6,214 nt of DNA, taken from contig DDJI01000074.1 of the NCBI GenBank assembly GCA_002338885.1, positions 12,906-19,119 of the forward strand, given 5' to 3'. The DNA comes from Ruminococcus sp. UBA1828. GTDB taxonomy: Bacteria; Bacillota; Clostridia; Oscillospirales; Ruminococcaceae. The notes under the pieces are model-generated. The model was given only the letters and a program-made list of their open reading frames with translations, did not search any database and was not told where the DNA came from. The translations under genes and the position numbers were made by a program. Below, piece by piece: positions 1-5,916 of the stretch; the first letter of the stretch is position 1; each line of letters opens with the position of its first letter.

Positions 1-278
1 CCGTGAACGAGTCCCTGTCGACCCGTGCCGAGCAGAAGCTGCTGACCAAACTGTCCCAGTACGCGGACGAAATGTCCGACGGTGTGGACGAACTCCAGAA
101 GGTCGCGGATGAGGTTTCCGCCATGACGGATGAGACCGCCAAGGCACATGCCTACCACGACGTTGTCATCCCGGCTATGGCAAAGCTGCGCGCCAGCGCT
201 GATGCCGCCGAGGAAATCTGCCGCGAGGATTACTGGCCGCTGCCTTGCTACAGCCGCCTGCTCTACTACACCGAGTGA
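1..278 (+). CDS. glnN: Type III glutamine synthetase, C-terminal end (5' truncated by the window edge)
   Basis: Glutamine synthetase joins ammonia to glutamate using ATP, in the cytoplasm. Only about the last 91 residues are present; the reading frame is open from the window edge, so the GTG at 3 is an internal valine codon, not a start. The end reads as the type III (GlnN) C-terminus: a helical stretch, then YHDVVIPAMAKLR, an acidic helix (ASADAAEEI) and the closing block DYWPLPCYSRLLYYTE, which matches the family pattern of 'yWPfPtYgdLLF' at the extreme C-terminus. The stop is TGA 276-278. GSIII is unrelated in length to GSI (roughly 700 residues versus about 440) and shares only the catalytic core, which lies outside this window, so catalytic residues cannot be checked. 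It sits 174 bp upstream of a GSI gene. GC-rich codons match the next two genes. Confidence 0.87.
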   Translation, partial: VNESLSTRAEQKLLTKLSQYADEMSDGVDELQKVADEVSAMTDETAKAHAYHDVVIPAMAKLRASADAAEEICREDYWPLPCYSRLLYYTE

Positions 279-291
279 TCGGTTTCCTCGC

Positions 292-309
292 CGCCTTGTA
301 AACAGGGCG
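292..309 (+). other. Short stem-loop after glnN
   Basis: Seven base pairs, CGCCTTG (292-298) with CAGGGCG (303-309), including one G-U pair, close a TAAA loop. No T-run follows, so it does not look like a terminator by itself. It could protect the 3' end of the glnN transcript or be chance in GC-rich DNA. The rest of the glnN-glnA gap holds a pyrimidine-rich tract (about 332-356) and the two hairpins listed separately. I see no convincing promoter in this gap. Confidence 0.3.
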
Positions 310-363
310 CTGCGCAGAGCACAAATTAGCCATTCTCCTTTTCCTATTTCTTACACCAGCTCG

Positions 364-395
364 GAGGGCCCGCCATCGCGGGCCTTTCGAGTTTT
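364..395 (+). terminator. Probable Rho-independent terminator of glnN (or glnA leader attenuator)
   Basis: GGCCCGC (367-373) pairs perfectly with GCGGGCC (378-384) around a CATC tetraloop, and A365/G366 extend the stem with T386/T385. The stem is followed by TTT (385-387) and then TTTT (392-395), an interrupted T tract. The simplest reading is the end of the glnN transcript. Because it lies 65 bp upstream of glnA, and the second gene downstream encodes an ANTAR protein (a family that works by antitermination), it could also be an attenuator within a glnA leader. The sequence does not decide between these. Confidence 0.65.
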
Positions 396-441
396 GGGCT
401 ACTACCGGCAGTGCGTCCCCGTCCCGGCGCCTGCCACGCAC
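396..441 (+). promoter_or_regulatory. Candidate RNA switch in the glnA leader: hexaloop hairpin versus RBS-adjacent helix
   Basis: Hairpin one: 396-403 pairs with 410-418 (TACT with AGTG, then GGGC with CGTCCC past one bulged C), leaving the hexaloop ACCGGC (404-409) with A at position 1 and G at position 4. That is the loop signature I recall for ANTAR-protein RNA targets. Helix two: GTGCGT (411-416) pairs perfectly with ACGCAC (436-441), ending directly against the glnA Shine-Dalgarno GGAGG (442-446). The two use the same bases 411-416 and cannot coexist. Established ANTAR targets are tandem hairpins; I find only one clear hexaloop hairpin here, so this is a candidate only. Confidence 0.35.
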
Positions 442-452
442 GGAGGTTCACC

Positions 453-1763
453 ATGAAACGGACTGCACAGGATATCCTGAACTTTGTGGAGGACAACGAC
501 GTCAAGTTTGTCCGTCTGGCTTTTTGTGATATTTTCGGCAACCAGAAGAACATCTCGCTGTTCGCCAGCGAGCTTCCCGGTGCGTTTGAGCATGGCGTCT
601 GTTTCGACGGCAGTTCCATCGCCGGCTTCATGAACACCGAGGAGAGCGACCTCGTGCTATGGCCTGACCCGGACACTGTCTGCATTCTGCCCTGGCGCCC
701 TGCCGAGGGCCGCGTCATGCGCATGTACTGTGACATCACGCTGCCCGACGGCAAGCCTTTTGAGGGCAACTGCCGGGGATACTTACAGTCGGTGGTGCGC
801 CGCGCCCGGGCTATGGGTCTTGTCTGCAATGTGGGCTGTGAGTGCGAGTTCTACCTCTTTGAGACAGACGATCATGGCAACCCCACCAAGATTCCCCTGG
901 ACCACGGCGGCTACTTTGACATTGCCCCCCTGGACAAGGGAGAGAACATCCGCCGGGAGATCTGCTTTGCCATGGAGGATCTGGGCCTCAAGCCCCAGCA
1001 CAGCCACCACGAGAGCGGCCACGGCCAGAATGAGGTGGATTTCCTCTACGCCCCGGCCCTGCGCTCGGCAGACAACCTGAATACCTTCAAGAGCACCGTC
1101 AAGGCCATCGCGGGGCGAAACGGCCTGTTTGCCAGCTTCATGCCCAAACCCCTGCGGGATCAGGCGGGCAGCGGCCTGCACGTCAATATTTCCCTCAAGC
1201 GGGACGGCAAGAATCTGTTTGAGGGCGATATTGCCCCCGACAGTGAGCCCGGGCACTTCATTGCGGGCATTCTGGCCCACGCCCGGGAACTGACCGCCTT
1301 CTGCAACCCGCTGCCCAACAGCTATGCCCGCTTCGGCAGCTGTGAGGCGCCCCAGTATATCAGCTGGAGCCGGCAGAACCGCAGCCAGCTGGTCCGTCTG
1401 CCCTCCGCCCACGGGGAGCTCTGCCGCATGGAAATGCGCAGCCCCGATCCTTCCTGCAACCCGCACCTGGCCATCGGCCTGATCCTGGCGGCGGGCCTGG
1501 ACGGCATCCAGAACAAGATGCTCCTGCCTGCCCCGGTCAACCGCAACCTGTTCCTGCATTCCAGCACCGAGGGCCTGGAAAGCCTGCCCCGCTCTCTGCG
1601 GGAGGCCATCACGGTGGCCGCGTCCAGCGACTTCATCTCCAACGAGCTGCCCCTGGCCCTGCTGAACAAATACTTTGAGTACCAGACCCGGCTGTGCCTG
1701 GACTTTGAAAGTGCATCCGATCCCGAGGCCTGGGAACGGGAGCACTGCTTCCCCACGGTCTGA
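453..1763 (+). CDS. glnA: Glutamine synthetase type I (GSI), complete
   Basis: ATP-dependent synthesis of glutamine from glutamate and ammonia; GSI acts as a cytoplasmic dodecamer. The ATG at 453 has GGAGG at 442-446, so it is preferred over the in-frame GTG at 411; this gives 436 residues, slightly shorter than the 444 of Bacillus subtilis GlnA. Visible motifs: FDGSSIAGF (51-59, with the ammonia-site Asp52), metal-site Glu130/Glu132 (GCECEF), Glu187 and Glu194 (HHESGHGQNEVDF), GSGLHVN with His243, NSYARFGSCEAP with Arg293 and loop Glu298, NRSQLVRLP (309-317), and RMEMRSPDP with Glu327/Arg329. All expected catalytic residues are present. Oddities: the position of the adenylylated tyrosine (NIY in relatives) is Phe (NLF, 365-367), and the B. 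subtilis feedback residue Arg62 aligns with Asn61. Several conserved positions are cysteine. It is probably co-transcribed with the ANTAR gene 53 bp downstream. GSI family is certain; true GS rather than a related ligase is likely. Confidence 0.93.
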   Translation: MKRTAQDILNFVEDNDVKFVRLAFCDIFGNQKNISLFASELPGAFEHGVCFDGSSIAGFMNTEESDLVLWPDPDTVCILPWRPAEGRVMRMYCDITLPDGKPFEGNCRGYLQSVVRRARAMGLVCNVGCECEFYLFETDDHGNPTKIPLDHGGYFDIAPLDKGENIRREICFAMEDLGLKPQHSHHESGHGQNEVDFLYAPALRSADNLNTFKSTVKAIAGRNGLFASFMPKPLRDQAGSGLHVNISLKRDGKNLFEGDIAPDSEPGHFIAGILAHARELTAFCNPLPNSYARFGSCEAPQYISWSRQNRSQLVRLPSAHGELCRMEMRSPDPSCNPHLAIGLILAAGLDGIQNKMLLPAPVNRNLFLHSSTEGLESLPRSLREAITVAASSDFISNELPLALLNKYFEYQTRLCLDFESASDPEAWEREHCFPTV

Positions 1764-1771
1764 ATTCCCCG

Positions 1772-1791
1772 CGCCGTCAACGATGACGGTG
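1772..1791 (+). promoter_or_regulatory. Hexaloop hairpin between glnA and the ANTAR gene, candidate ANTAR-binding RNA
   Basis: CGCCGTC (1772-1778) pairs with GACGGTG (1785-1791), seven pairs including one G-U, around the hexaloop AACGAT (1779-1784). The loop has A at position 1 and G at position 4, the signature I recall for ANTAR targets; its first and last bases could also pair, giving a tetraloop. It ends 12 bases before the AGGAGG Shine-Dalgarno (1804-1809) of the ANTAR gene, a place suited to autoregulation. No T-run follows, so it is not a terminator. No second hexaloop hairpin is evident nearby. Confidence 0.4.
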
Positions 1792-1816
1792 AACTTTGCC
1801 GAAAGGAGGAACCCGC

Positions 1817-2392
1817 ATGCCTCTGGCATTGATCGCATCTGCCGGCGTCAACGCCAACGAGTACCTGGCACGGCATATTGCCGAGCTGGGCTATCCGCGC
1901 CCGGTCATCGTGGCCAGCGGCGGCGAAGCCCGCAGACGGCTGACGGAGAAGGATTTCGAGATCGTGGTCATCAACACTCCGCTGCCCGATGAGTTCGGCC
2001 ATGAGTTGGGCACCTATGCGGTGGAGAGCTCCCACGCCGGGGTATTGCTGCTGGCCAAATCCGGCACAGCGGAACAGATCTCCAACAATCTGCAGCACGG
2101 CGGCGTGCTGGTTCTGGCAAAGCCGTTTTCCTCCACCCAGTTCCGCCAGGCGGTGCAGATGGCTTCCAGCTGCTGCCGCCGGCTGGCTCCCCTGCTGGAG
2201 GAAAACGCCCGCCTGACCGACAAGATCGCCCAGCTTCGTCTGGTGGACCGCGCCAAATGCATGCTCATTGAAAAGCGCGGCATGACCGAGTCGGAGGCTC
2301 ACCGCCTCATCGAAAAGCGGGCCATGGATACCCGCACCAGCCGGGGAGAGGTCGCCTCCGCCCTGCTGGATGAGGAGGACGACGATCTCTGA
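1817..2392 (+). CDS. ANTAR-domain RNA-binding regulator with degenerate receiver domain (NitR-like)
   Basis: A 191-residue cytoplasmic regulator. The ATG at 1817 follows AGGAGG (1804-1809) at good spacing; the in-frame TTG at 1796 has no such site. Residues 1-115 resemble a response-regulator receiver fold, but the phosphoacceptor Asp is replaced by Asn53 (VVINTPLPDE), and the N-terminal acidic pair is absent (LIASAGVNANE). The conserved Lys102 remains (AKPF). A helical linker (about 118-140) leads to an ANTAR domain (about 130-185) with the family pattern: DRAKCMLIEKRGMTESEAHR, then LIEKRAMDTRTSRGEVA. The C-terminus is acidic (DEEDDDL). ANTAR proteins bind paired RNA stem-loops and prevent transcription termination. 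A homologous arrangement, glnA followed by nitR, is described in solvent-producing Clostridium, so control of glutamine-synthesis genes is likely. Without the Asp, phosphorylation is unlikely; the input signal is unknown. I give no gene symbol because none is settled. Confidence 0.88.
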   Translation: MPLALIASAGVNANEYLARHIAELGYPRPVIVASGGEARRRLTEKDFEIVVINTPLPDEFGHELGTYAVESSHAGVLLLAKSGTAEQISNNLQHGGVLVLAKPFSSTQFRQAVQMASSCCRRLAPLLEENARLTDKIAQLRLVDRAKCMLIEKRGMTESEAHRLIEKRAMDTRTSRGEVASALLDEEDDDL

Positions 2393-2426
2393 TCCGCTGC
2401 GCTCCAACGCGGCAATCTGCAACCGC

Positions 2427-2479
2427 ATTGCCGGTCTGCACAAAAAACAGTAATTGCTTTTGTGCAGGCCGGCAATTTT
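2427..2479 (+). terminator. Rho-independent terminator of the glnA-ANTAR transcript
   Basis: A 19-bp stem: ATTGCCGG-T-CTGCACAAAA (2427-2445) pairs with TTTTGTGCAG-G-CCGGCAAT (2458-2476), continuous with one G-U pair. The loop is 12 bases and the T-run is short (2476-2479). It starts 35 bp after the ANTAR stop and lies upstream of the pyrG promoter. An upstream copy of one arm, CGGCAAT (2410-2416), can also pair with ATTGCCG (2427-2433), an alternative fold that would break the base of the terminator. Confidence 0.75.
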
Positions 2480-2491
2480 GTGAGAAACTTT

Positions 2492-2528
2492 TCAGGCGGA
2501 AGCCTGATGCCCTGTCCACGGGACGGGG
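2492..2528 (+). other. Two adjacent GC-rich hairpins upstream of the pyrG promoter
   Basis: First hairpin: TCAGGC (2492-2497) with GCCTGA (2502-2507) around GGAA, a GNRA-type tetraloop. Second: CCCTGTCC (2510-2517) with GGACGGGG (2521-2528), eight pairs including one G-U, around a three-base loop. Neither has a T-run. They lie between the terminator and the pyrG -35 box, so they may belong to read-through transcripts, a small RNA, or a palindromic intergenic repeat. No coding capacity is apparent here. Confidence 0.4.
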
Positions 2529-2560
2529 GTGGGAAATTTGCACGGCAGAACTGCGAAATC

Positions 2561-2590
2561 TTGATTTTTGCAGGGCGACGTGTGTATAAT
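2561..2590 (+). promoter_or_regulatory. pyrG: Sigma-A-type promoter for pyrG
   Basis: TTGATT (2561-2566) and a perfect TATAAT (2585-2590) are separated by 18 bases. Transcription would start near 2597, giving a leader of about 35 bases that ends with GGAGG (2619-2623), eight bases before the pyrG ATG at 2632. The leader is too short for an attenuator, and I see no initially transcribed C-run of the kind used for CTP-responsive pyrG control in Bacillus. A second TATAAT at 2601-2606 has no matching -35. Confidence 0.65.
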
Positions 2591-2631
2591 AATAAATTGG
2601 TATAATTGATATGGATGTGGAGGATGTGTGT

Positions 2632-4251
2632 ATGTCTACCAAATATATCTTTGTTACCGGCGGTGTCGTGTCCGGTCTGGGCAAGGGCATCACGGCGGCC
2701 AGCCTGGGCCGTCTGCTCAAGACCCGCGGGCTGAAGGTCGCTTCCCAGAAGCTGGACCCTTATATCAACGTCGACCCTGGCACCATGAGCCCCCTGCAGC
2801 ACGGTGAGGTCTTTGTCACCGATGACGGCACCGAGACCGACCTGGATCTGGGCCATTACGAGCGTTTCATTGACGAAAACCTCAACAAGTACTCCAACCT
2901 CACCACCGGCAAGGTGTACTGGAACGTGCTCAACAAAGAGCGCAGAGGCGAGTACTTAGGCTCTACGATACAGGTTATACCACACATCACAAATGAAATT
3001 AAGGACTTTGTATACCGCGTCGGCAAGCAAACGTCGGCGGACATTGTCATCACTGAAATCGGCGGCACCATAGGCGACATAGAATCTCAGCCTTTTATCG
3101 AGGCGGCGAGGCAGATATCCCTTGAAGTAGGACGGGAAAACAGCCTCTTTATTCACGTCACCTTAGTGCCTTTTTTGAGCGGTTCGGACGAGCACAAGTC
3201 AAAGCCCACGCAGCACTCCGTAAAGGAGCTGCAGGGCATGGGAGTCAGCCCCGACATCATAGTTTTGCGCTGCGACGAGCCTTTGGAGGAGTCTATATTC
3301 AACAAAATCTCGATGTTCTGCAACGTAAAGCCCGACTGCGTGTTTGAAAACATGACCCTCTCAAACCTCTACGAAGTGCCGATAATGCTTGAAAAGAAAA
3401 ACTTCTCGGCTGTAGTGTGCAGAGAGCTGGGCATAACAACGCCTGAGCCGGATCTGCGCAACTGGATGAAGATGCTCGACATGATAAAGGGCAGAAACCG
3501 TGAGGTAAACATCGGACTTGTCGGAAAATACGTTCAGCTTCACGACGCATACCTTTCCGTGGCGGAGTCGTTAAGGCATGCCGGCTACCCGCTCGAGGCG
3601 TATGTAAACATAAGCTGGATAGACTCCGAAACCCTCACAGAAGAAAACTACCGCGAAATTCTCAGCCCGCTTGACGGAATACTCGTTCCCGGAGGCTTCG
3701 GCGGCAGAGGCATAGAGGGAATGATTCTCGCCGCAAAATACGCCAGAGAGAATAATGTTCCCTATTTTGGCATCTGTCTTGGCATGCAGATAGCCGTGAT
3801 AGAGTTTACAAGGAATGTTGCGGAAATAAAGGATGCAAATTCAGGCGAATTTGATGAGATATGCAAGAATAAAGTTATTGACTTTATGCCCGGACAGAGC
3901 GATAATATAGATAAGGGTGGCACTTTGCGTCTGGGAAGTTATCCCTGTGTAATTGCGCCAAATACGACGATGGAGCGCTGCTACAAAACCAATCTCATAA
4001 ACGAGCGCCACCGCCACAGATATGAATTCAACAACAACTTCAGAGACATACTCACCGAAAAGGGCTTGACCATATCGGGAACATCTCCGGACGGAAGGCT
4101 TGTGGAAACGGTAGAGCTTTCAGACAGACCCTTCTTTGTCGGCGTGCAGTTCCATCCCGAGTTCAAATCGAGACCGGACAAGCCGCACCCGCTGTTTTTG
4201 GGCTTTGTCGCCGCATCATTAGAAAACAGAACGGAGCGTGGCAGACAATGA
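2632..4251 (+). CDS. pyrG: CTP synthase (glutamine-hydrolysing), complete but mosaic in codon use
   Basis: Converts UTP to CTP with ATP and the amide nitrogen of glutamine; a cytoplasmic tetramer and the last step of CTP synthesis. The ATG at 2632 has GGAGG at 2619-2623 and gives the classic N-terminus ([19 protein letters not shown]); the in-frame ATG at 2611 has no Shine-Dalgarno. Length 539 is normal. Synthetase domain (about 1-270): P-loop 10-19 with Lys18, Asp72 ([10 protein letters not shown]) and Glu142 ([12 protein letters not shown]) for metal and nucleotide. Glutaminase domain (about 290-535): oxyanion loop PGGFGGRG (353-360), nucleophile Cys382 (GICLGMQ), His508 and Glu510 (QFHPE). 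The protein is intact with no missing catalytic residue. Odd: codons are GC-rich without ATA up to residue 104, then switch to ATA/GTA/GGA/TTA/AGA use; a smaller AT-rich patch covers roughly residues 374-445. The stop overlaps the purF start. Confidence 0.97.
   Translation: MSTKYIFVTGGVVSGLGKGITAASLGRLLKTRGLKVASQKLDPYINVDPGTMSPLQHGEVFVTDDGTETDLDLGHYERFIDENLNKYSNLTTGKVYWNVLNKERRGEYLGSTIQVIPHITNEIKDFVYRVGKQTSADIVITEIGGTIGDIESQPFIEAARQISLEVGRENSLFIHVTLVPFLSGSDEHKSKPTQHSVKELQGMGVSPDIIVLRCDEPLEESIFNKISMFCNVKPDCVFENMTLSNLYEVPIMLEKKNFSAVVCRELGITTPEPDLRNWMKMLDMIKGRNREVNIGLVGKYVQLHDAYLSVAESLRHAGYPLEAYVNISWIDSETLTEENYREILSPLDGILVPGGFGGRGIEGMILAAKYARENNVPYFGICLGMQIAVIEFTRNVAEIKDANSGEFDEICKNKVIDFMPGQSDNIDKGGTLRLGSYPCVIAPNTTMERCYKTNLINERHRHRYEFNNNFRDILTEKGLTISGTSPDGRLVETVELSDRPFFVGVQFHPEFKSRPDKPHPLFLGFVAASLENRTERGRQ
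2944..2970 (+). other. Codon-usage breakpoint inside pyrG (recombination or assembly junction)
   Basis: This is an approximate boundary, not a gene. The first AGA codon of pyrG is at 2944, the first TTA at 2956 and the first ATA at 2968. No ATA codon is seen in the coding frames of glnN, glnA, the ANTAR gene or pyrG before this point; afterwards ATA is frequent through pyrG, purF and purC. The encoded peptide here ([20 protein letters not shown]) is highly conserved among CTP synthases, so two genomes could share near-identical DNA at this site. Confidence 0.75.
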
Positions 4252-5702
4252 ACGGCAGTATACATGAGGAGTGCGGAGTATTCGGAGTGTACTCTCCGGT
4301 TGTAAAGAACGTGGCAGGGCTTGTGTATTACGGGCTGTATGCCTTGCAGCACCGCGGCCAGGAGAGCTGCGGAATGGTAGTGTGCGACGACGGCATATTT
4401 TACTCGCACAAGGATGTGGGGCTTGTGAGCGACGTGTTTACAAGCGACGCCATGTCAAAGCTGCCGATGGGAACAATGGCTGTAGGTCATGTAAGATACG
4501 GCACAACGGGACGAACCGGCCGTACAAACTGCCAGCCGATTGAGGTCAACCACATGAAGGGAAAGCTTGCGCTTGCCCACAACGGAAACATAAGCAACGC
4601 ATATGAGCTGCGCTCTGAGCTTGAGATGTCGGGAGCAATATTCCACACCACAAGCGACACCGAAATCATCGCGTATATAATAACGCAGGAGCGGCTCACC
4701 GCGCCTTCGATAGAGGCTGCCGTGAGCAAGGCTGTTTTGCGGCTTGACGGAGCGTACTCGCTCGTGCTCATGTCCGCGGCAAAGCTCATAGCGGTGCGTG
4801 ACAAGTACGGTCTCAGGCCGCTTTGCTACGGAAAAACAGCGGACGGAACGTATATCATAGCTTCGGAGAGCTGTGCTTTGAACGCCGTCGGAGCTGAGCT
4901 TGTAAGGGACATTCTGCCGGGCGAGATAGTCGTGTTTGACGAGGACGGCATCCACTCCTTTACAGAGCACTGCAACACCGCTCCCGAGAAAATATGCATA
5001 TTTGAATACATCTACTTTGCGCGTCCGGACTCTGTCATAAACGGCGTGTCTGTTCATGCGGCGAGAAGAAAGGCCGGAGAAATACTTGCAAGGCGGCATC
5101 CCGTGGACGCTGATGTGGTAATAGGCGTTCCCGATTCCGGACTTGACGCGGCGCTCGGATATGCGCAGGCGTCAAAAATACCGTACGGAATAGGATTTAT
5201 AAAAAACAAATACATCGGAAGGACCTTCATATCCCCCGGTCAGGACGACAGGCTTAACAAGGTCAAGATAAAGCTGAACGTCATCGGTGAAACGGTGCGC
5301 GGCAAAAGGGTTGTGATGATAGACGACTCAATCGTAAGGGGCACAACGAGCGCACAGATTGTCAAGCTTCTTCGCGAGGCAGGGGCGGCTGAGGTTCACA
5401 TGAGGGTATCCGCTCCCCCGTTTATGAACCCGTGCTACTACGGTACAGACATAGATTCAAGAGACAATTTGATAGCATGCCGCCACACGGTGGACGAAAT
5501 AGCAAAGATCATAGGCGCGGACAGCCTGGGATTTTTGCCGATAGAGGATCTTTCGGCGCTGATTGATTCGGACAAATTCTGCGATGCATGCTTCAGCGGC
5601 AGCTACCCCACCGCCGTCCCGAAGATCACGCAAAAGGACAGATTCGAGGCAAAGCTTTCGGAGCGTTCACGTTCCGAGTGCGGAGGCAGAGCGAAAAACT
5701 AA
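4248..5702 (+). CDS. purF: Amidophosphoribosyltransferase (glutamine PRPP amidotransferase)
   Basis: Catalyses the first committed step of purine synthesis: PRPP plus glutamine gives 5-phosphoribosylamine. It has 484 residues, close to the 476 of B. subtilis PurF. It is the propeptide and iron-sulfur type: residues 1-8 (MNGSIHEE) precede Cys9 (CGVFGVY), which would become the N-terminal nucleophile after processing. Ntn glutaminase motifs: LQHRGQES (33-40), HVRYGTTG (81-88), HNGNISN (111-117), SDTE (136-139). Four likely 4Fe-4S ligands are present: Cys250, Cys396, Cys445 and Cys448. The PRPP loop is [14 protein letters not shown] (355-368). The ATG overlaps the pyrG stop as ATGA (4248-4251), with a weak GGAG at 4233-4236, so translation is probably coupled to pyrG. 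Both genes use glutamine as nitrogen donor. Codons are rich in ATA, GGA and AGA, like the second part of pyrG. The identification is secure. Confidence 0.97.
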   Translation: MNGSIHEECGVFGVYSPVVKNVAGLVYYGLYALQHRGQESCGMVVCDDGIFYSHKDVGLVSDVFTSDAMSKLPMGTMAVGHVRYGTTGRTGRTNCQPIEVNHMKGKLALAHNGNISNAYELRSELEMSGAIFHTTSDTEIIAYIITQERLTAPSIEAAVSKAVLRLDGAYSLVLMSAAKLIAVRDKYGLRPLCYGKTADGTYIIASESCALNAVGAELVRDILPGEIVVFDEDGIHSFTEHCNTAPEKICIFEYIYFARPDSVINGVSVHAARRKAGEILARRHPVDADVVIGVPDSGLDAALGYAQASKIPYGIGFIKNKYIGRTFISPGQDDRLNKVKIKLNVIGETVRGKRVVMIDDSIVRGTTSAQIVKLLREAGAAEVHMRVSAPPFMNPCYYGTDIDSRDNLIACRHTVDEIAKIIGADSLGFLPIEDLSALIDSDKFCDACFSGSYPTAVPKITQKDRFEAKLSERSRSECGGRAKN

Positions 5703-5812
5703 GACGGGCGCATGGGATGCACGCAAGCGCAGGCAGCACATGCATACGTGAAGCGACACCATAGATACCCGAAAACTTTTAAAGGCACAAACTAACATTT
5801 TTAACGCAAGCA

Positions 5813-5884
5813 TAATATTAATTTCTCTACGGGAATATGAGAAATCGATATTATGTCTTGTTGTGTGTAGAGACATAAATTTTT
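5813..5884 (+). terminator. Terminator-like hairpin with competing upstream helices, between purF and purC
   Basis: TTATGTCT (5851-5858) pairs perfectly with AGACATAA (5871-5878), followed by A and five T (5880-5884): an AT-rich intrinsic terminator, probably ending the pyrG-purF transcript. Two other perfect helices overlap it. ATTTCTC (5821-5827) pairs with GAGAAAT (5839-5845), and TAATAT (5813-5818) with ATATTA (5848-5853), as one long hairpin. TCTCTAC (5824-5830) pairs with GTAGAGA (5867-5873), which would disrupt both of the others. This resembles a terminator/antiterminator arrangement, but I recognise no known riboswitch class in it. The preceding stretch 5703-5812 holds nothing I can name. 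Confidence 0.5.
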
Positions 5885-5886
5885 AT

Positions 5887-5900
5887 GCCGCGAGGGCGGC
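5887..5900 (+). other. Small GC-rich hairpin in the purC upstream region
   Basis: GCCGC (5887-5891) and GCGGC (5896-5900) pair around GAGG. It directly follows the T-run of the terminator-like hairpin, in otherwise AT-rich DNA. Its role is unknown; it could strengthen termination or be part of a larger fold with the GCCGA/TCGGC palindrome further downstream. Confidence 0.3.
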
Positions 5901-5916
5901 GGGATACTTTGTTGAT

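Noticed and set aside
3..278. A separate 91-residue protein starting at the GTG at 3
   Set aside because: The sequence is the C-terminal end of GSIII with no ribosome binding site visible, and the frame is open to the window edge.
292..309. Hairpin as an ANTAR target with loop GTAAAC
   Set aside because: The loop lacks A1 and G4, and the closing G-C pair makes it a tetraloop hairpin instead.
411..452. Longer N-terminus for GlnA from GTG at 411
   Set aside because: The added residues do not resemble GS N-termini, and GGAGG sits just before the ATG at 453.
783..1838. Long open frame on the - strand opposite glnA (351 codons)
   Set aside because: It is the complement of a conserved GSI gene in GC-rich DNA, where long antisense open frames are common. 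Its translation shows no recognisable domain.
1322..2443. Long open frame on the - strand opposite the end of glnA and the ANTAR gene (373 codons)
   Set aside because: It runs antisense to two well-supported genes, shows no family motif, and crosses their boundary.
2601..2606. Second TATAAT as an alternative pyrG -10 box
   Set aside because: No -35-like sequence lies at suitable spacing, while the TATAAT at 2585 has TTGATT 18 bases upstream.
2611..2631. Start of PyrG at ATG 2611
   Set aside because: The extra seven residues cover the Shine-Dalgarno; the conserved N-terminus begins at 2632.
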